Part shown: piece after piece, positions 7,699 through 8,382 of the stretch
Layout of the letters: each line of letters begins with the position of its first letter
Position numbering within the stretch: position 1 is the stretch's first letter
Assembly (NCBI GenBank): GCA_040509055.1
Contig: JBEVLT010000243.1
Coordinates: 1 to 8,382 of the forward strand
DNA: 8,382 nt
From: JAJKIP01 sp040509055
Lineage (GTDB): Bacteria > Bacteroidota > Bacteroidia > Chitinophagales > Chitinophagaceae
Direction of reading: 5' to 3'
Program-made: the position numbers and the translations under genes
The notes under the pieces: generated by a model
The model's database searches: none
What the model saw: the letters and a program-made list of their open reading frames with translations, nothing else
Told to the model about the DNA's origin: nothing

Positions 7699-7729
7699 TT
7701 TGCCGGTACACTGTTCTGACTTACCTTTG
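7699..7729 (+). promoter_or_regulatory. Bacteroidota-type promoter for rpmI-rplT
   Basis: TTTG (7699-7702), a 19-base spacer, then TACCTTTG (7722-7729) match the known Bacteroidota -33/-7 consensus TTTG-N19-TAnnTTTG in sequence and spacing. It lies just after the protease terminator and about 105 bases before rpmI. Transcription would start near 7733-7737, giving a leader of about 100 nt. Confidence 0.8.
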
Positions 7730-7736
7730 CACTCCT

Positions 7737-7833
7737 TTTTCCATCCCCGCGGATGGGAAATGATTACCTGAAGAGGTTCGACAAGGATCCCCCTGTGGGG
7801 AACGCCTCAAAGGTGAAATACTAATAACAGGTA
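7737..7833 (+). promoter_or_regulatory. Structured 5' leader of rpmI-rplT, candidate ribosomal-protein autoregulatory element
   Basis: Two structures can be drawn by eye. Hairpin 1: CCATCC (7741-7746) with GGATGG (7751-7756), tetraloop CCGC, extended by TTTT/GAAA pairs (7737-7740 with 7757-7760). Hairpin 2 is a long irregular stem: TTACCT (7764-7769) with AGGTGA (7811-7816), GAGGT (7773-7777) with GCCTC (7804-7808), and TCCCC (7788-7792) with GGGGA (7797-7801), separated by asymmetric internal loops. TACCTG (7765-7770) is also perfectly complementary to CAGGTA (7828-7833), two bases before the ATG, so two exclusive folds are possible, one hiding the ribosome-binding region. No T-run follows, so control would act on translation. 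In other phyla L20 is known to bind leaders of this operon that mimic its 23S rRNA site; that this leader does the same is inference. Confidence 0.5.
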
Positions 7834-7835
7834 CA

Positions 7836-8033
7836 ATGCCTAAAGTAAAAACGAACTCCAGTGCCAAAAAACGCTTCAAAGTGACCGGCACCGGCAAGAT
7901 CACGCACCAGAAAAGTTTCAAGCGTCACATCCTGACCAAAAAATCCACCAAACGCAAGCGCAACCTGGCCAAAGACGGCGTGGTAGCCAAAGCCAACCTG
8001 GATTTTGTAAAGCGCCTGCTGCGATTGAAGTAA
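7836..8033 (+). CDS. rpmI: 50S ribosomal protein L35 (bL35)
   Basis: A 65-residue, strongly basic protein of the usual L35 length. It shows the family pattern MPKVKTNSSAKKRFKVTGTG at the start, the KRHILTKKSTKRKRNL core at about 29-44 and a basic C-terminus. L35 is a small component of the large ribosomal subunit. The gene is first in a two-gene unit with rplT, 50 bases upstream of it, behind its own promoter and structured leader. The only Shine-Dalgarno-like sequence near the ATG is CAGGTA at 7828-7833, very close to the start codon and open to base-pairing with the leader. Confidence 0.97.
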   Translation: MPKVKTNSSAKKRFKVTGTGKITHQKSFKRHILTKKSTKRKRNLAKDGVVAKANLDFVKRLLRLK

Positions 8034-8083
8034 GCACCGCTTTCAGGACAACTTAAACTTTTCAACTCTAAACTCATTCAGAT

Positions 8084-8382
8084 ATGCCACGTTCAGTAAA
8101 TGCGGTTGCATCAAAAGCCCGCCGCAAAAAAATATTAAAACAAGCCAAAGGCTTTTACGGCAAACGCAAAAACGTATTGACGGTTGCCAAAAACGTTGTT
8201 GAAAAAGGGATGACCTACATGTATGTAGGCCGCAAACTCAAGAAAAGGGAATACCGTCAGCTGTGGATCGCCCGTATCAACGCTGCCGTTCGTGCAGAAG
8301 GGCTGACCTACTCTGAGTTCATCAACAAACTGCAGAAAAAAGGTATCACCCTCGACCGGAAAGTACTGGCCGACCTGGCGAT
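8084..8382 (+). CDS. rplT: 50S ribosomal protein L20 (bL20), 3' end outside window
   Basis: The first 99 codons of L20, cut by the window edge; the family is usually 114-120 residues, so roughly 15-20 are missing. Recognisable parts are SKARRKKILKQAKGFYGKR (10-28), the basic N-terminal tail and helix that reach into 23S rRNA, and REYRQLWIARINAAVRAEG (55-73), followed by FINKLQKKGITLDRKVLADLA. L20 binds 23S rRNA early in 50S assembly and in several bacteria also represses its own operon by binding the leader mRNA, which makes it the likely regulator of the structured leader upstream of rpmI. The start ATG is preceded by an A/T-rich stretch with no clear Shine-Dalgarno; the 50-base gap from rpmI holds no terminator, so the two genes are co-transcribed. 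Confidence 0.97.
   Translation, partial: MPRSVNAVASKARRKKILKQAKGFYGKRKNVLTVAKNVVEKGMTYMYVGRKLKKREYRQLWIARINAAVRAEGLTYSEFINKLQKKGITLDRKVLADLA

Overview
This window is a chromosomal segment of a Bacteroidota bacterium, most likely family Chitinophagaceae or a close relative. The clues are: promoter elements of the Bacteroidota type (TTTG-N19-TAnnTTTG) with start codons that mostly lack a strong Shine-Dalgarno sequence; the thrS-infC-rpmI-rplT translation cluster; a secreted metalloprotease of the DUF5117/DUF5118/Met-zincin type that is common in Bacteroidota; and signal peptides ending in the S/A-Q style typical of the phylum. Base composition looks moderately GC-rich. Genus cannot be fixed from this window.

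Layout. Positions 1-1990 carry two tandem minus-strand genes for secreted proteins of unknown function. They are paralogues: both have a signal peptide, an N-terminal beta-rich 'WxG' domain with cysteines, and a C-terminal domain marked by DNG-[EQ]-ID-x-D and [AG]ENLG-x-IPPNT. They differ in a long proline/threonine/lysine-rich linker that only the upstream gene has. The downstream copy runs off the left edge. A 214-base divergent intergenic region (1991-2204) separates them from thrS.

From 2205 everything reads on the plus strand. thrS (threonyl-tRNA synthetase) is followed by infC (initiation factor IF-3), which has an unusual Gly/Pro/Phe-rich N-terminal extension, and then by a strong intrinsic terminator. 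A 2.5-kb gene for a secreted zinc metalloprotease comes next and ends at a second strong terminator. Immediately after that lies a near-ideal Bacteroidota promoter, a structured leader of about 100 nt, and then rpmI (L35) and rplT (L20, cut by the right edge).

How it fits together. thrS, infC, rpmI and rplT form the widely conserved translation cluster, but here the protease gene sits between infC and rpmI, and terminators on both sides make the ribosomal protein pair a separate transcription unit. The leader before rpmI has a nested hairpin, and its TACCTG strand can instead pair perfectly with CAGGTA just before the rpmI start codon. This is the layout expected of an autogenous (L20-type) translational switch and is the most interesting regulatory signal in the window. 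No mobile elements, tRNA or rRNA genes, or CRISPR arrays were seen.
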